DNA of 64,000 nucleotides from Stenomitos frigidus ULC18 (GCF_003003795.1 NZ_PVWK01000057.1:1-64000); one strand, 5' to 3'. Counted from the stretch's first letter, positions 9,700-17,985 are shown. Made by a program: numbers and translations. The notes: generated by a model not told the origin, from the letters alone.

Positions 9700-11391
9700 A
9701 TGCAGGAATACGATGTGGTGATGATTGGTGCAGGGCACAACGGGCTGGTGTGCGCCGCGTATCTGCTGAAAGCGGGCTATAGCGTGTTGCTGCTGGAACA
9801 ACGATCGGTGCCGGGTGGAGCTGCAACCACTGAGGCCGTCATTCCAGAGCTGCCTGACTTTACCTTCAACCTGTGCGCGATCGACCATGAATTCATCCAC
9901 CTCGGCCCTGTTGTGGAAGAGTTGGAACTCACGAAGTACGGCTTAGAATACCTCTTTTGCGATCCGGTAGTGTTTTGTCCACATCCTGATGGCAAGTACT
10001 TTCTGGCTCATCAATCCGTTGAAAAAACCTGCGCTAACATTGCCCGCTATAGCGATCGGGATGCGCAAAAATATGCAGAATTTACGGCGTACTGGTCACG
10101 CATTGTGAGTGCTTTAGGGCCGATGTTTAACGCACCACCGAAGTCGGTGATTGACATTGCAGGCAATTATGATGTGGCGAAATTGAAAGATCTGCTGGCT
10201 GTTGCGGGTTCTACGACGAAGGCACTCGACTTTGTGCGCACCATGCTGACTAGCGCGGAAGATTTGCTCAACGAATGGTTTGATTCGGAGTTTGTTAAAG
10301 CGCCATTGGCAAGACTAGCGGCGGAATTGGGTGTGCCACCGTCCCAGAAAAATCTGGCGATCGGCGCGATGATGATGTCGATGCGGCACCATCCCGGCAT
10401 GGCACGTCCCAAAGGTGGCACTGGAGCGCTCGTGCAGGCGTTAGTTAAGCTGGTCAAAGCCCTCGGTGGTGAGATTTTGACCGAGCAGCGGGTGAAGCAA
10501 GTGTTGGTCGATGACGGTCGTGCTGTGGGAGTGCGGGTCGGTAATGGGACTGAATACCGTGCGACGAAGGGCGTGATTTCGAACATTGATGCGCAGCGCT
10601 TGTTCATCCACTGCATGGACAGAAGCGATGTGGATGCGGCAGATCCCAATCTCTGGGAGCGCCTGGAGCGCCGGATTGTGAACAACAATGAGACGATTCT
10701 CAAAATTGATTTAGCGATGGATGAACCGCTGCGGTTTGAGCATCACAACCACCGGGATGAGTATCTGATCGGGTCAGTGCTGATTGCGGATTCGGTGCGC
10801 CATGTGGAGATCGCCCACACCGATCCGGCGATCGGCAAGATTCCCGACGCCGATCCATCCATGTATGTGGTGCAACCCACGATGCTCGATCCAACGATGG
10901 CTCCTGCTGGTAAACACACCGTTTGGATTGAGTTCTTTGCGCCCTACAATATTGCTGGCTTAGAAGGCACGGGACAGAACGGCACGGGCTGGACGGATGA
11001 CCTGAAAAACAAGGTGGCCGATCGCGTGATCGACAAGCTGGCAGAATATGCGCCCAATGTCAAAACCGCCACGATCGGGCGCCGGGTGGAAAGTCCGGCT
11101 GAGCTGGGCGATCGGCTGGGTGCGCTGAAAGGCAACTACTACCACATCGACATGACGTTGGAGCAGATGGTCTTTTTACGACCGCTCCCCGAACTGGCAA
11201 ACTACAAAACGCCGATCGACGGGCTCTTTCTCACCGGAGCTGGAACTCATCCCGGTGGCTCAATTTCAGGGATGCCGGGACGCAATTGCGCACGGGTGTT
11301 CTTGCATACCCAGCAGCCGATCGCGCAAACCCTACGCGATGCTAAAGAGTCGTTTAAAGCAACCGTCCAGTCTGTTTTCCATCTGTCTTGA
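9700..11391 (+). CDS. crtO: Beta-carotene ketolase CrtO
   Basis: CrtO introduces a 4-keto group into beta-carotene to give echinenone (and canthaxanthin), at the membrane. The 563-aa protein is a phytoene-desaturase-like flavoprotein. It has a Rossmann FAD motif (VVMIGAGHNGLVCAAYLL, with GxGxxG) at the N-terminus. The CrtO-typical stretches CAIDHEFIHLGPV, ALDFVRTMLTSAEDLLNEWFDSE, KGGTGALVQALVKLV and LTGAGTHPGGSISGMPGRNCAR are all present. ATG 9700 is preceded by GGAG at a good distance; a GTG at 9694 is possible. It is not in an operon. Confidence 0.95.
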   Translation: MQEYDVVMIGAGHNGLVCAAYLLKAGYSVLLLEQRSVPGGAATTEAVIPELPDFTFNLCAIDHEFIHLGPVVEELELTKYGLEYLFCDPVVFCPHPDGKYFLAHQSVEKTCANIARYSDRDAQKYAEFTAYWSRIVSALGPMFNAPPKSVIDIAGNYDVAKLKDLLAVAGSTTKALDFVRTMLTSAEDLLNEWFDSEFVKAPLARLAAELGVPPSQKNLAIGAMMMSMRHHPGMARPKGGTGALVQALVKLVKALGGEILTEQRVKQVLVDDGRAVGVRVGNGTEYRATKGVISNIDAQRLFIHCMDRSDVDAADPNLWERLERRIVNNNETILKIDLAMDEPLRFEHHNHRDEYLIGSVLIADSVRHVEIAHTDPAIGKIPDADPSMYVVQPTMLDPTMAPAGKHTVWIEFFAPYNIAGLEGTGQNGTGWTDDLKNKVADRVIDKLAEYAPNVKTATIGRRVESPAELGDRLGALKGNYYHIDMTLEQMVFLRPLPELANYKTPIDGLFLTGAGTHPGGSISGMPGRNCARVFLHTQQPIAQTLRDAKESFKATVQSVFHLS

Positions 11392-11461
11392 GTTTGTTGG
11401 TATGGGCGCACGGCCTGCGCCCCTACAGGGGGAAATATGGACGTTATTAAATTCTTGCCCC

Positions 11462-12220
11462 TTAGAGGGTTTGCCGTTCTTTAACCACTGAGGATTCATT
11501 GCTCATTTCTCCCATGATTGCCTGAAGCCATAGCCAGCGCCCACGACTATCCTTTTCAAGTAGAGGATCGGGCACCGGAAACGATCGCTGCTCCAGTGGC
11601 ACAAAGAGCCCTGCTCCAGAACGATAAGCAAAAATTGTACCCAACTCGATGGAGTAGATCCAGGCGTGCAGATTGATTGTGCCCTCATGCATTTTTGAGC
11701 GGATGATGGGGTACGTCTTGAGATTTTCAATCTGAGTCAGCACATTTTGCTTAATGGCAATTTTCAGCAGTTCTTCTAGGCTATAGCCCTTATCTGTATA
11801 GTGATCAACCACTAAGCGCCGGGTCGCTTCGGCGTGATGCTTGAGCCAGTCGTAGACCAGAGGCATGTCTTTGGCAAGGCTGCCAACTTGCAGCAACCCT
11901 TTCATCGCACCGCAGTGCGAATGGCCACAAATAATAACGTCTTTGATGCCAAGGGCGTGAACGGCATATTCGATCGCGGCTCCCTCCGCATAACTCGTTG
12001 CCCCATAGGTTGGAATGACATTGCCGACATTGCGGATAATAAAGAGGTCTCCGGGCTGCGCTTGCGTGATTAGAAAGGGATCAATGCGTGAATCAGAACA
12101 GGTGATAAAGAGAACTTCTGGTGTTTGCCCATGAGACAGTTGCTCAAAAAGTTCCTGATGGGTACTGAAATAGGTATTCTGGAACTCATTAAGTCCGTTG
12201 ATAATTCCTGCCATTGACAT
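11462..12220 (-). CDS. ccaA: Beta-class carbonic anhydrase, CcaA/IcfA type
   Basis: Interconverts CO2 and bicarbonate; CcaA homologues act in the carboxysome, where CO2 is released next to Rubisco. Zinc ligands are visible as C41 in TCSDSR and the pair in GHSHCGAMKG near residue 100. The stretch LPLVYDWLKHHAEATRRLV is typical of CcaA rather than of other beta-carbonic anhydrases. At 252 aa it is about the length of the catalytic core; the Synechocystis protein is longer at its C-terminus. Carboxysomal location is inferred from similarity, since no ccm genes are in the window. Confidence 0.85.
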   Translation of the reverse strand: MSMAGIINGLNEFQNTYFSTHQELFEQLSHGQTPEVLFITCSDSRIDPFLITQAQPGDLFIIRNVGNVIPTYGATSYAEGAAIEYAVHALGIKDVIICGHSHCGAMKGLLQVGSLAKDMPLVYDWLKHHAEATRRLVVDHYTDKGYSLEELLKIAIKQNVLTQIENLKTYPIIRSKMHEGTINLHAWIYSIELGTIFAYRSGAGLFVPLEQRSFPVPDPLLEKDSRGRWLWLQAIMGEMSNESSVVKERQTL

Positions 12221-12354
12221 GACTGCAAGCCTCTCTTAGATAACCTGAAGTAAGTTTTTTAGAATTGACAATTTAAAGGGATAGCCCTCTTCATCCCGTT
12301 AAAGAGAGAGTGCTATCAACAGGCAATCGCGGTAGAGCAGGTTGGTCTGGGTGG

Positions 12355-12609
12355 TCAGCTTGGAAGCATTGACGAGATCATGCAACAAGGGAGCAATTGT
12401 GAGAGCGTAGCGTTGTCATCACTGCTAACATCCGTCACACAGTCGGTTTCACTCCAAGCACGAGCAATCCCAACACACTGCTCACAGGCTAAGGCATGAA
12501 AGCGATGTTCATCTCCCTCTGGAGCCACTTTGCAAATCTCCACAATCTAGATATGCTTGCGATCGTCGGTGAGCAAAGCAGCAGCGCTAACCAGAAGAAA
12601 TTCATCCAT
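12355..12609 (-). pseudogene. Small gene interrupted by an in-frame TAG
   Basis: Reading leftward from ATG 12609, the frame MDEFLLVSAAALLTDDRKHI is stopped by TAG at 12547-12549. It then continues in the same frame as IVEICKVAPEGDEHRFHALAC and on to 12355. Both halves look protein-like and join without a frame change, so a nonsense mutation in a small soluble protein is the simplest reading. It could instead be translated from the GTG at 12543. I do not know the family. This feature fills most of the 460-base gap between ccaA and the next gene. Confidence 0.4.
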
Positions 12610-12683
12610 CAGACGCCATTTACAAGCCTTTTTTCAAAGAGCGACAGGTTTTGTGAGACGGTAGACAAAATTTATTCAAAGTA

Positions 12684-13820
12684 ATGATGACCCAGCGAGT
12701 TTTGATCTTAGGTGGAAAAGGGCGTATCGGCCGCCAGGTTGCTGCTGATCTCGCGACCCATACCAACGCCGAAATAACCATTACGGGACGCAGCCAACAG
12801 GTCAAACAGATCCCTGCTTCAGGTTCGCACGTCCAATTTCTAGAACTGGATCTAGACGATCGAGACAAATTGACCGCTGCTATTCATGCCTTGCAGACGG
12901 ACGATCGCCAGCAGCGCCACGTCGTCGTGCATTGTGCGGGTCCCTTTCATCACCGCGATGGCAGAGTGCTGGAAGCCTGCATCGCCGCTGGTGTGAACTA
13001 TGTGGATGTGAGCGATCATCCGTCCTACACACGCACCGCGATCGCGTATCGTGCGGCGGCAGAAGCGACGGGTATCACGGCGATCGTCAACACGGGCATT
13101 TTTCCCGGCATCTCAAATAGCATGGTGCGGCAGAGCATTGAGCAACTCGACTCGGCTGACACGGTGCATCTCAGCTATGTAGTGGCTGGCTCTGGTGGTG
13201 CAGGCGTGACCGTGATGCGAACGACGTTTTTGGGCTTGCAGCGCCCGTTTCAAGCATGGTTGAAGGGACAGTGGCAGATGGTGAAGCCGTATAGCGATCG
13301 CGAAGTGATTGAGTTTCCCAATCCCTATGGGCGTGTTGGCGTGTACTGGTTTGATGTGCCCGAAGCGTTTACGATTCCCAGCGCGTTTCCCGTCAAAACG
13401 GTCATCACCAAATTCGGCACCGTTCCTGACTTCTACAACTTTCTCACCTGGAGCGTCGCTCGTTGGTGGCATCCGCGACTGCTGCGAACTCGCGCTGTCA
13501 TTGAGTTTCTGTCCTACGTCAGCCACTTCATGACGGACGTGACCGATCGCTTTAGCGGCATTGGGGTTGCCATTCGGGTGGAAGTAACGGGTCAGAAGGA
13601 CGGCAAACCTGCCAAGAGCTACGTCACGCTGGTACACGAAAATACCGCGATCGCGGCTGGCTACGGTACAGGCAGCGTTGTACAACTGTTGCTATCCGGT
13701 GAACTCAACAAACCGGGCGTCTGGGCGATCGAAGAGGCATTGCCCACCACTTTATTTGAGCAAACCATGCAGAGTCGTGGGGTAAAAATCGAGCAGTGTA
13801 TCCGCCAGGATTCGCACTAG
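12684..13820 (+). CDS. Saccharopine dehydrogenase-like NAD(P)-binding oxidoreductase
   Basis: A 378-aa protein with an N-terminal Rossmann domain (VLILGGKGRIGRQVAADL, residues 5-22). It continues VVVHCAGPFHHRDG and ACIAAGVNYVDVSDHPSYT, as in saccharopine dehydrogenase/homospermidine synthase-like NADP-binding proteins. The C-terminal half is less conserved. The substrate is unknown; several cyanobacterial members are annotated only by domain. It starts at an ATG ATG pair and stands alone. Confidence 0.75.
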   Translation: MMTQRVLILGGKGRIGRQVAADLATHTNAEITITGRSQQVKQIPASGSHVQFLELDLDDRDKLTAAIHALQTDDRQQRHVVVHCAGPFHHRDGRVLEACIAAGVNYVDVSDHPSYTRTAIAYRAAAEATGITAIVNTGIFPGISNSMVRQSIEQLDSADTVHLSYVVAGSGGAGVTVMRTTFLGLQRPFQAWLKGQWQMVKPYSDREVIEFPNPYGRVGVYWFDVPEAFTIPSAFPVKTVITKFGTVPDFYNFLTWSVARWWHPRLLRTRAVIEFLSYVSHFMTDVTDRFSGIGVAIRVEVTGQKDGKPAKSYVTLVHENTAIAAGYGTGSVVQLLLSGELNKPGVWAIEEALPTTLFEQTMQSRGVKIEQCIRQDSH

Positions 13821-13946
13821 CTAACACTTACATACGTTTGACACGCTACACCCCATACCCTACACCCCATACCCTCCTCCGCCAAACGCTGGAATCTCCG
13901 GGCATTGGGTGGCAGAATGGACGGTACGAATTTGAGTAGAGATACC

Positions 13947-14696
13947 ATGACGATCCTTCCCACGCTACAGAATGCTCTGGATAACGGACGCGCCCTCAAG
14001 ATTATTAGCGGTCTGCATAATTGCGATGCCGATCGTGTGGCGGCTACAGTGAACGCTGCCGATCGGGGTGGTGCCACCTTTGTAGACATCGCTGCCGATC
14101 CAGCCCTAGTGCGGTTGGCAAAAAAACTGACCCATCTGCCCGTTTGCGTCTCGGCTGTAGAACCAGAGAAGTTTGTCATCGCCGTCGATGCCGGAGCTGA
14201 CCTGATTGAAATCGGCAACTTCGACAGCTTTTACGCCCAAGGTCGTCGCTTTGAAGCCGATGAAGTGTTGGCGCTGACCCGCGAAACGCGTGAACTATTG
14301 CCCACCATCACCCTCTCGGTGACAGTACCTCACATCCTGACGCTCGACAAACAGGTACAACTGGCAGAAGCCTTGGTACAAGCTGGAGCCGATATCATTC
14401 AAACCGAAGGCGGCACCAGCAGCCAACCAACCCACGCTGGTACGCTGGGACTCATCGAAAAAGCGGCTCCCACCCTGGCAGCCGCTTATGAAATCTCCCG
14501 TGCAGTTAAGGTGCCTGTGTTGTGCGCGTCGGGTCTGTCGAATGTGACGGCACCGTTGGCGATCGCCAACGGTGCATCAGGTATTGGTGTTGGCTCTGCC
14601 ATCAACCAACTCAACAGCGAAGTCGCCATGATTGCCGCTGTGCGTAGTTTGGTCGAAGCGCTAGCAACCGTTAGCCGGACGCCTTTGTACGTATAG
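13947..14696 (+). CDS. ycf23: Ycf23 / DUF561 family protein
   Basis: A 249-aa TIM-barrel-like protein of the family also encoded in red-algal plastids as ycf23. Seen: KIISGLHNCDADRVAATVNAA, GATFVDIAADP, GADLIEIGNFDSFYAQGR and QAGADIIQTEGGTSS, all typical. Its biochemical role is not established. ATG 13947 is the standard start; the frame opens 14 codons earlier. It is the last host core gene before the foreign region at 14.8 kb. Confidence 0.85.
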   Translation: MTILPTLQNALDNGRALKIISGLHNCDADRVAATVNAADRGGATFVDIAADPALVRLAKKLTHLPVCVSAVEPEKFVIAVDAGADLIEIGNFDSFYAQGRRFEADEVLALTRETRELLPTITLSVTVPHILTLDKQVQLAEALVQAGADIIQTEGGTSSQPTHAGTLGLIEKAAPTLAAAYEISRAVKVPVLCASGLSNVTAPLAIANGASGIGVGSAINQLNSEVAMIAAVRSLVEALATVSRTPLYV

Positions 14697-14885
14697 CGCG
14701 AGCGATTGATATGGATGATATGGAAACTTTCTGTCTGGCTTTCCAACTTGGAGTATTTGACAGAAAGTTTCTATCTAATAGCAGTTGGCATCTCTATTTA
14801 TTGCTGGGACAATCCATGTTGCCCTTACAGATAATTTAGACTTTACTTAAAGTACGAGCTGAAATTCCAAGTGTAAGTTTTGCGA

Positions 14886-15767
14886 ATGAATGCACCTATT
14901 TTCATTAGTTACCGAAGAGCCGATGCTGCTGCTGAAGCTGGTCGTCTGTACAGCACGATCCTTAAAGATTTTGGCGAGGATTCTGTATTTATGGATACCT
15001 CTTCGATTAAACCTGGAGCACCTTGGTCAAAGGAGCTAAAAGAAGCTTTGAATGCCGCTCAAATTGTCATATTAATTATGGGATTAGAATGGCTTCGGAT
15101 TAGTGATGAGTTTGGATTCCGTAGAATAGACAAGGAAGATGATTGGGTGCGCCAGGAAATTGAATTTTCACTTGAAAACAACAAGAAGGTATTGCCTTTA
15201 TTAGTTAAAGGTGCAAAACCTCTTCCAGCTAACGTTTTGCCTCCTTCAATCAGCGCCTTAACTGAAAGGCAGGCTATAGAAATTAGAGATACCTACTGGG
15301 ATCACGATGTAAAACTTGTTCTAGAGCAACTAAAGGTAGTTAATGGAAACTCTTCAAAAAATAATGGATCTTTAGGGAAAGGTTCTTCGGGCATATACCC
15401 AACTCCTCCACCAGAAATACCTGATCCAATAAGTGATGAAAGGCTTCAAATTGCTTTAGATGGAAGCTTATCAAAATGGAAGAAGATAGTTAGTCCATTG
15501 CCTGAAGATTCTACCAAAGTGCGTATTGAGTTATATCGACAATATCAATTTAAAACATTTCTAGATGCAATTAGTTTTATGAACCAAGTTGCTCTTGGAT
15601 GCGATATTGCCATGCACCACCCTCGTTGGGAAAATGTTTGGAAGTCGGTTAGGGTTTACTTGAGTACGTGGGATGTTAATCATCAAATTTCTGATAGGGA
15701 TATTCAATTAGCTAAGTATTTCGACAAGGCTTTTCTTGATTTTCCTGGGTCAAATTTGAACGCTTAA
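14886..15767 (+). CDS. TIR domain fused to a pterin-4a-carbinolamine dehydratase-like domain
   Basis: A 293-aa protein with two recognisable domains. Residues 3-150 are a TIR domain: PIFISYRRADAAAEAGRLY, then PWSKELKEALNAAQIVILIMG holding the Glu that is catalytic in NAD-cleaving TIRs, then WVRQEIEFSLEN. A Ser/Gly/Pro linker follows. Residues 180-290 read as a pterin-4a-carbinolamine dehydratase (PCD/DCoH): YQFKTFLDAISFMNQVAL, the signature HHPRWENV, and SDRDIQLAKYFDKAF. The first two active-site His are kept, but the His of the later STH motif is Trp (LSTWD), so catalysis may be lost and pterin binding retained. The gene is AT-richer than its neighbours and lies beside a recombinase relic, suggesting horizontal arrival and an immune-type role; that is inference. 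Confidence 0.8.
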   Translation: MNAPIFISYRRADAAAEAGRLYSTILKDFGEDSVFMDTSSIKPGAPWSKELKEALNAAQIVILIMGLEWLRISDEFGFRRIDKEDDWVRQEIEFSLENNKKVLPLLVKGAKPLPANVLPPSISALTERQAIEIRDTYWDHDVKLVLEQLKVVNGNSSKNNGSLGKGSSGIYPTPPPEIPDPISDERLQIALDGSLSKWKKIVSPLPEDSTKVRIELYRQYQFKTFLDAISFMNQVALGCDIAMHHPRWENVWKSVRVYLSTWDVNHQISDRDIQLAKYFDKAFLDFPGSNLNA

Positions 15768-15920
15768 TTCCGTTCGCCGATATTGTGTGTGGAGCGCATC
15801 ACTGCAAATCAAACGCACTATTTTATTGGGTGCTTTGAAAACAACACTCCTGGAGAATGGTTATTAATTGGCAGTTAATATCAGTCCACGATCGCAAGTT
15901 CCAGCACTCTATAAAGCTCG

Positions 15921-16205
15921 TTGACGTTGCCTCTTCCTAAAAGGAGGAGCGATCGAGGCATTTACCATGAGAAGGTGGGGATTTTTGCTGACCGCGAGGG
16001 TGATTTCGTCACGTTTATGGGTTCAGCAAATGAAAGCTACAGTGCCTTAATTGAAAATTTTGAGTGTATTGATGTGTATTGGTCATGGGACGCTGCCCTT
16101 CGCGAAAGAGCCTTACGAAAGGTTGAGAATTTTCAACGCTTATGGGATAACCGAACCGAAAACCTAGATGTGCTGGAGTTCCCAGAGGCGGTGCGTGGAT
16201 CGCTC
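15921..16205 (+). pseudogene. Fragment of a helicase with a PLD-like nuclease domain
   Basis: About 90 residues remain: GIYHEKVGIFADREGDFVTFMGSANESYSALIENFE, then VYWSWD and RKVENFQRLWDNRT, ending EFPEAVRGS. This matches the phospholipase D-like domain (HxK…GSANES motif) that precedes the helicase core in a family of phage- or defence-associated DEAD/DEAH helicases. Both ends are missing and the frame runs directly into the recombinase relic at about 16.2 kb. The preceding 150 bases hold nothing recognisable. Confidence 0.65.
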
Positions 16206-16655
16206 CGTTCCATCCGAAGACGGAAGTGGCGCTCATGCACCTCTTCTATAATCCACTTGTGATAAGTCCGCATCTGGACAGCTATGGAACGCCCCATCTG
16301 CTGGGCTGCCAGCTCAATCGGGATGAACCCAATGGAGCGAACCGCCCAGGCGTGCCTTAAGTCATAGGGATTGTGAGGAACTTCGTAACGGTTAAACACA
16401 ACCGTCACCCGATTACCTAACGCAGAGTTATTTTTACCTTTACAGGGAGGAATCTTAGGCGTTCAAACTCATCCACCCATTTAGGATCGAGAGAGTAGAC
16501 GCGATGCGATACCGTCTTCGCTCCATCCAGCACAAGCAACACAGGCATCTTAGAGAAATCCAGCTAGAAGAGTTTATGGTTTCTCAGTCCGTAGGTTGCC
16601 AGCATCCTATAAGCCCACTGCCAAGAAGCACTAGGAATTTTGTAAATCTTGTAGG
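16190..16655 (-). pseudogene. Decayed 3' half of a tyrosine recombinase
   Basis: Reading leftward, three pieces in shifted frames match the C-terminal half of the intact prophage integrase. They are ASWQWAYRMLATYGLRNHKLF, then LDGAKTVSHRVYSLDPKWVDEF, then PYDLRHAWAVRSIGFIPIELAAQQMGR…RTYHKWI. The catalytic Arg, His-x-x-Arg and Tyr regions are still visible. The N-terminal half is absent. It stops about 30 bases from the left prophage repeat, in the same orientation the live integrase has relative to the tRNA. This indicates an older, related element at the same site. Confidence 0.8.
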
Positions 16656-16684
16656 ATAAGGGGTTTGAATGGTTTTTAGTCAAG

Positions 16685-16735
16685 GTGAATGCCAGGACGG
16701 GGACTTGAACCCCGGACACGAGGATTTTCAGTCCT
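16685..16735. repeat. Left attachment site (attL core), 51-bp direct repeat
   Basis: Identical over 51 bases to 49317-49367. The repeat covers the 3' part of tRNA-Phe, from the anticodon stem through the discriminator base, plus four bases outside the gene. After 16735 the sequence diverges from the tRNA, so this copy is only a fragment. It marks the left boundary of the prophage. Confidence 0.95.
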
Positions 16736-16740
16736 TTAAT

Positions 16741-16806
16741 CCGTTTCTGTAATGCCTGGTATGAATGCATCCTACGACGCATCTAAGCAACTGTAACCGT
16801 TTCTGT
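16741..16806 (+). promoter_or_regulatory. Pair of direct repeats next to attL, possible integrase arm sites
   Basis: CCGTTTCTGT occurs at 16741-16750 and 16797-16806, starting six bases inside the left att core. Arm-type sites bound by phage integrases commonly sit there. No matching copy was seen beside attR, so the assignment is tentative. Confidence 0.3.
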
Positions 16807-16881
16807 GACCAAAAGAGGGCAGAGATACCAGGCTGATCACACGAGGATGGTCAGCAACCCACGCGAAAACCTTGCCCCTTC

Positions 16882-16990
16882 TGTCATCACCTCACCCCTG
16901 ATTTGTCATCGCCTTGTCATACAAATCTGTCATCGCCCTTTGTCATCGCCCTAACCAAAATTGTCATCGCCCTTAAAATGGGTTTGTCAT
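16882..16990 (+). promoter_or_regulatory. Phased array of seven TGTCAT(C) repeats
   Basis: Copies of TGTCAT start at 16882, 16904, 16915, 16928, 16941, 16962 and 16985, most extended to TGTCATCGCC. Spacings of 11-13 and 21-23 bases put them on roughly the same DNA face. The array ends 15 bases before an RHH-protein gene. This is the arrangement of an autoregulatory operator or a partition centromere bound by an RHH protein. Confidence 0.75.
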
Positions 16991-17005
16991 ACATTTTGGT
17001 GACAT

Positions 17006-17245
17006 ATGCCAGGACACGGTAGATCACTTCTTAGCGTCCGGATGCCAGATGAAATCGCAGACCTGCTAGAGCAAAAAGCGGCAGAATTGCAAATCAGTAA
17101 ATCGCAAGTGGCATTAATGGCACTAAAAAACCTCCTGAAGCCGCCCGACCCAGCAGACGAACTATCGGAGGTAAAACAACAATTGGCGACTCTGGCGGCG
17201 GCTATGGCGCGAATTAGCCCCGATTTGCCACAGCGTCGGAGCTAA
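17006..17245 (+). CDS. Ribbon-helix-helix DNA-binding protein
   Basis: 79 aa. The N-terminal stretch SLLSVRMPDEIADLLEQKAAELQISKSQVALMALKNLL is a classic RHH (Arc/CopG-like) fold: a beta strand, then two helices. A C-terminal heptad-like helix follows. It probably binds the TGTCATC array directly upstream. Roles could be prophage-end repression or segregation of an excised form; no ParA-type ATPase is present. It converges with the next gene with a 4-base overlap. Confidence 0.75.
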   Translation: MPGHGRSLLSVRMPDEIADLLEQKAAELQISKSQVALMALKNLLKPPDPADELSEVKQQLATLAAAMARISPDLPQRRS

Positions 17246-17463
17246 GGCGTGAGTTTAGCGACCAGCGCCGCCACGCTATCAGCCAGCGACTTGATCGTGT
17301 CAGCCTGCTTATCGGCTGTTTCTGATTGCTTCTGTACCAGTACTTTCAGCTCTGTAAAACCTGTGTTCACGGTGATTGAAAGCTGTGTCACTGCCTCGGT
17401 GAGATGCCCAATCTGTTCAGTCAGGATGTCGAGCTTGTCGGTGTCGCCGTTGTGGTCAGTCAT
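17242..17463 (-). CDS. Small coiled-coil protein (73 aa)
   Basis: An almost entirely helical, charged protein (DKLDILTEQIGHLTEAVTQLSIT…SLADSVAALVAKL) with heptad spacing of hydrophobics, likely to form a coiled coil. No signal peptide or membrane segment. Its start is preceded seven bases upstream by the recurrent leader CCCAACCAAG. Three other small coiled-coil proteins in this prophage carry the same leader. Function unknown. Confidence 0.65.
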   Translation of the reverse strand: MTDHNGDTDKLDILTEQIGHLTEAVTQLSITVNTGFTELKVLVQKQSETADKQADTIKSLADSVAALVAKLTP

Positions 17464-17470
17464 AGCTGTG

Positions 17471-17480
17471 CTTGGTTGGG
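17471..17480 (-). promoter_or_regulatory. Leader motif CCCAACCAAG before the 73-aa coiled-coil gene
   Basis: Sense-strand match to the prophage leader consensus CACCCAACCAAG, seven bases before ATG 17463. No Shine-Dalgarno sequence is seen. Confidence 0.6.
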
Positions 17481-17488
17481 CTTTGAGT

Positions 17489-17707
17489 TTACAGGTTTTC
17501 CCACTGCTCGCGGCTAATGCCAGCCTGACGTAGAATTTTGCTCAAAAAAGCTTTGCTGATATCGCCCTGGTGTGGGTTTGGTAGCCACACTTTCAGCGAC
17601 CCTTGCTGCATAAACTGATGGTTGCCACCAGGGTAGGGCCCCGTAAAGCCGAGTTGCTTCAAGTAGCGAAGCAGGTCTACCCGTTTGATCGGCCCCAGGG
17701 TTGGCAT
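17489..17707 (-). CDS. hicA: HicA-family toxin (mRNA interferase)
   Basis: HicA is a small double-stranded-RNA-binding-fold toxin that cleaves mRNA. The 72-aa product shows KRVDLLRYLKQLGF and the key GGNHQFMQ segment with the catalytic His, then the C-terminal FLSKILRQAGIS. Start and stop overlap with the upstream hicB (TGATG), so the two are translationally coupled. In a prophage this pair may stabilise the element or act in phage exclusion. Confidence 0.85.
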   Translation of the reverse strand: MPTLGPIKRVDLLRYLKQLGFTGPYPGGNHQFMQQGSLKVWLPNPHQGDISKAFLSKILRQAGISREQWENL

Positions 17708-17955
17708 CAGGCAACCTCTAACTGCGACGGCGGATTGAGATCAATCCCGTCAAGGATAGGCACGGCATGTTGCAACTGGAAACCCAGTAAAAGCCAACCT
17801 TCTAGCACTTCTTGCAGCAGTTCGCGGCAGGCTTCTAAGGTTTCAGCATTGGCATACACGCCCTGTAACGCCGGAATTTCACCGTAGTAGGTGCCGTCGT
17901 CCAGAATTTCGTAAGTGGCTTGTCGTAGCGCTGCCTGGATGTAGTGAGTCAGCAT
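17707..17955 (-). CDS. hicB: HicB-family antitoxin
   Basis: 82 aa with the HicB partial RNase H-like fold: TYEILDDGTYYGEIPALQGVYANAETLEACRELLQEVLEGWLLLG. It would bind and neutralise HicA and may autoregulate. No C-terminal DNA-binding domain is obvious. It is the first gene of the pair and is preceded by the CACCCAACCAAG leader, 11 bases from its start. Confidence 0.85.
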   Translation of the reverse strand: MLTHYIQAALRQATYEILDDGTYYGEIPALQGVYANAETLEACRELLQEVLEGWLLLGFQLQHAVPILDGIDLNPPSQLEVA

Positions 17956-17966
17956 AATTTTCTGTG

Positions 17967-17978
17967 CTTGGTTGGGTG
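17967..17978 (-). promoter_or_regulatory. Leader motif CACCCAACCAAG before hicB
   Basis: Exact 12-base match on the sense strand, 11 bases before ATG 17955. It is preceded by ACTAAAA, as is the copy before the next gene upstream. Confidence 0.7.
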
Positions 17979-17985
17979 TTTTAGT

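Noticed and set aside
12496-12684. 62-aa rightward frame before the saccharopine-dehydrogenase-like gene
   Set aside because: Antisense to the small interrupted gene, without ribosome site or conserved motifs.
16882-16990. TGTCATC array considered as a CRISPR
   Set aside because: Repeats are only 6-10 bases with irregular 11-23 base spacing, no spacers of uniform length and no cas genes.
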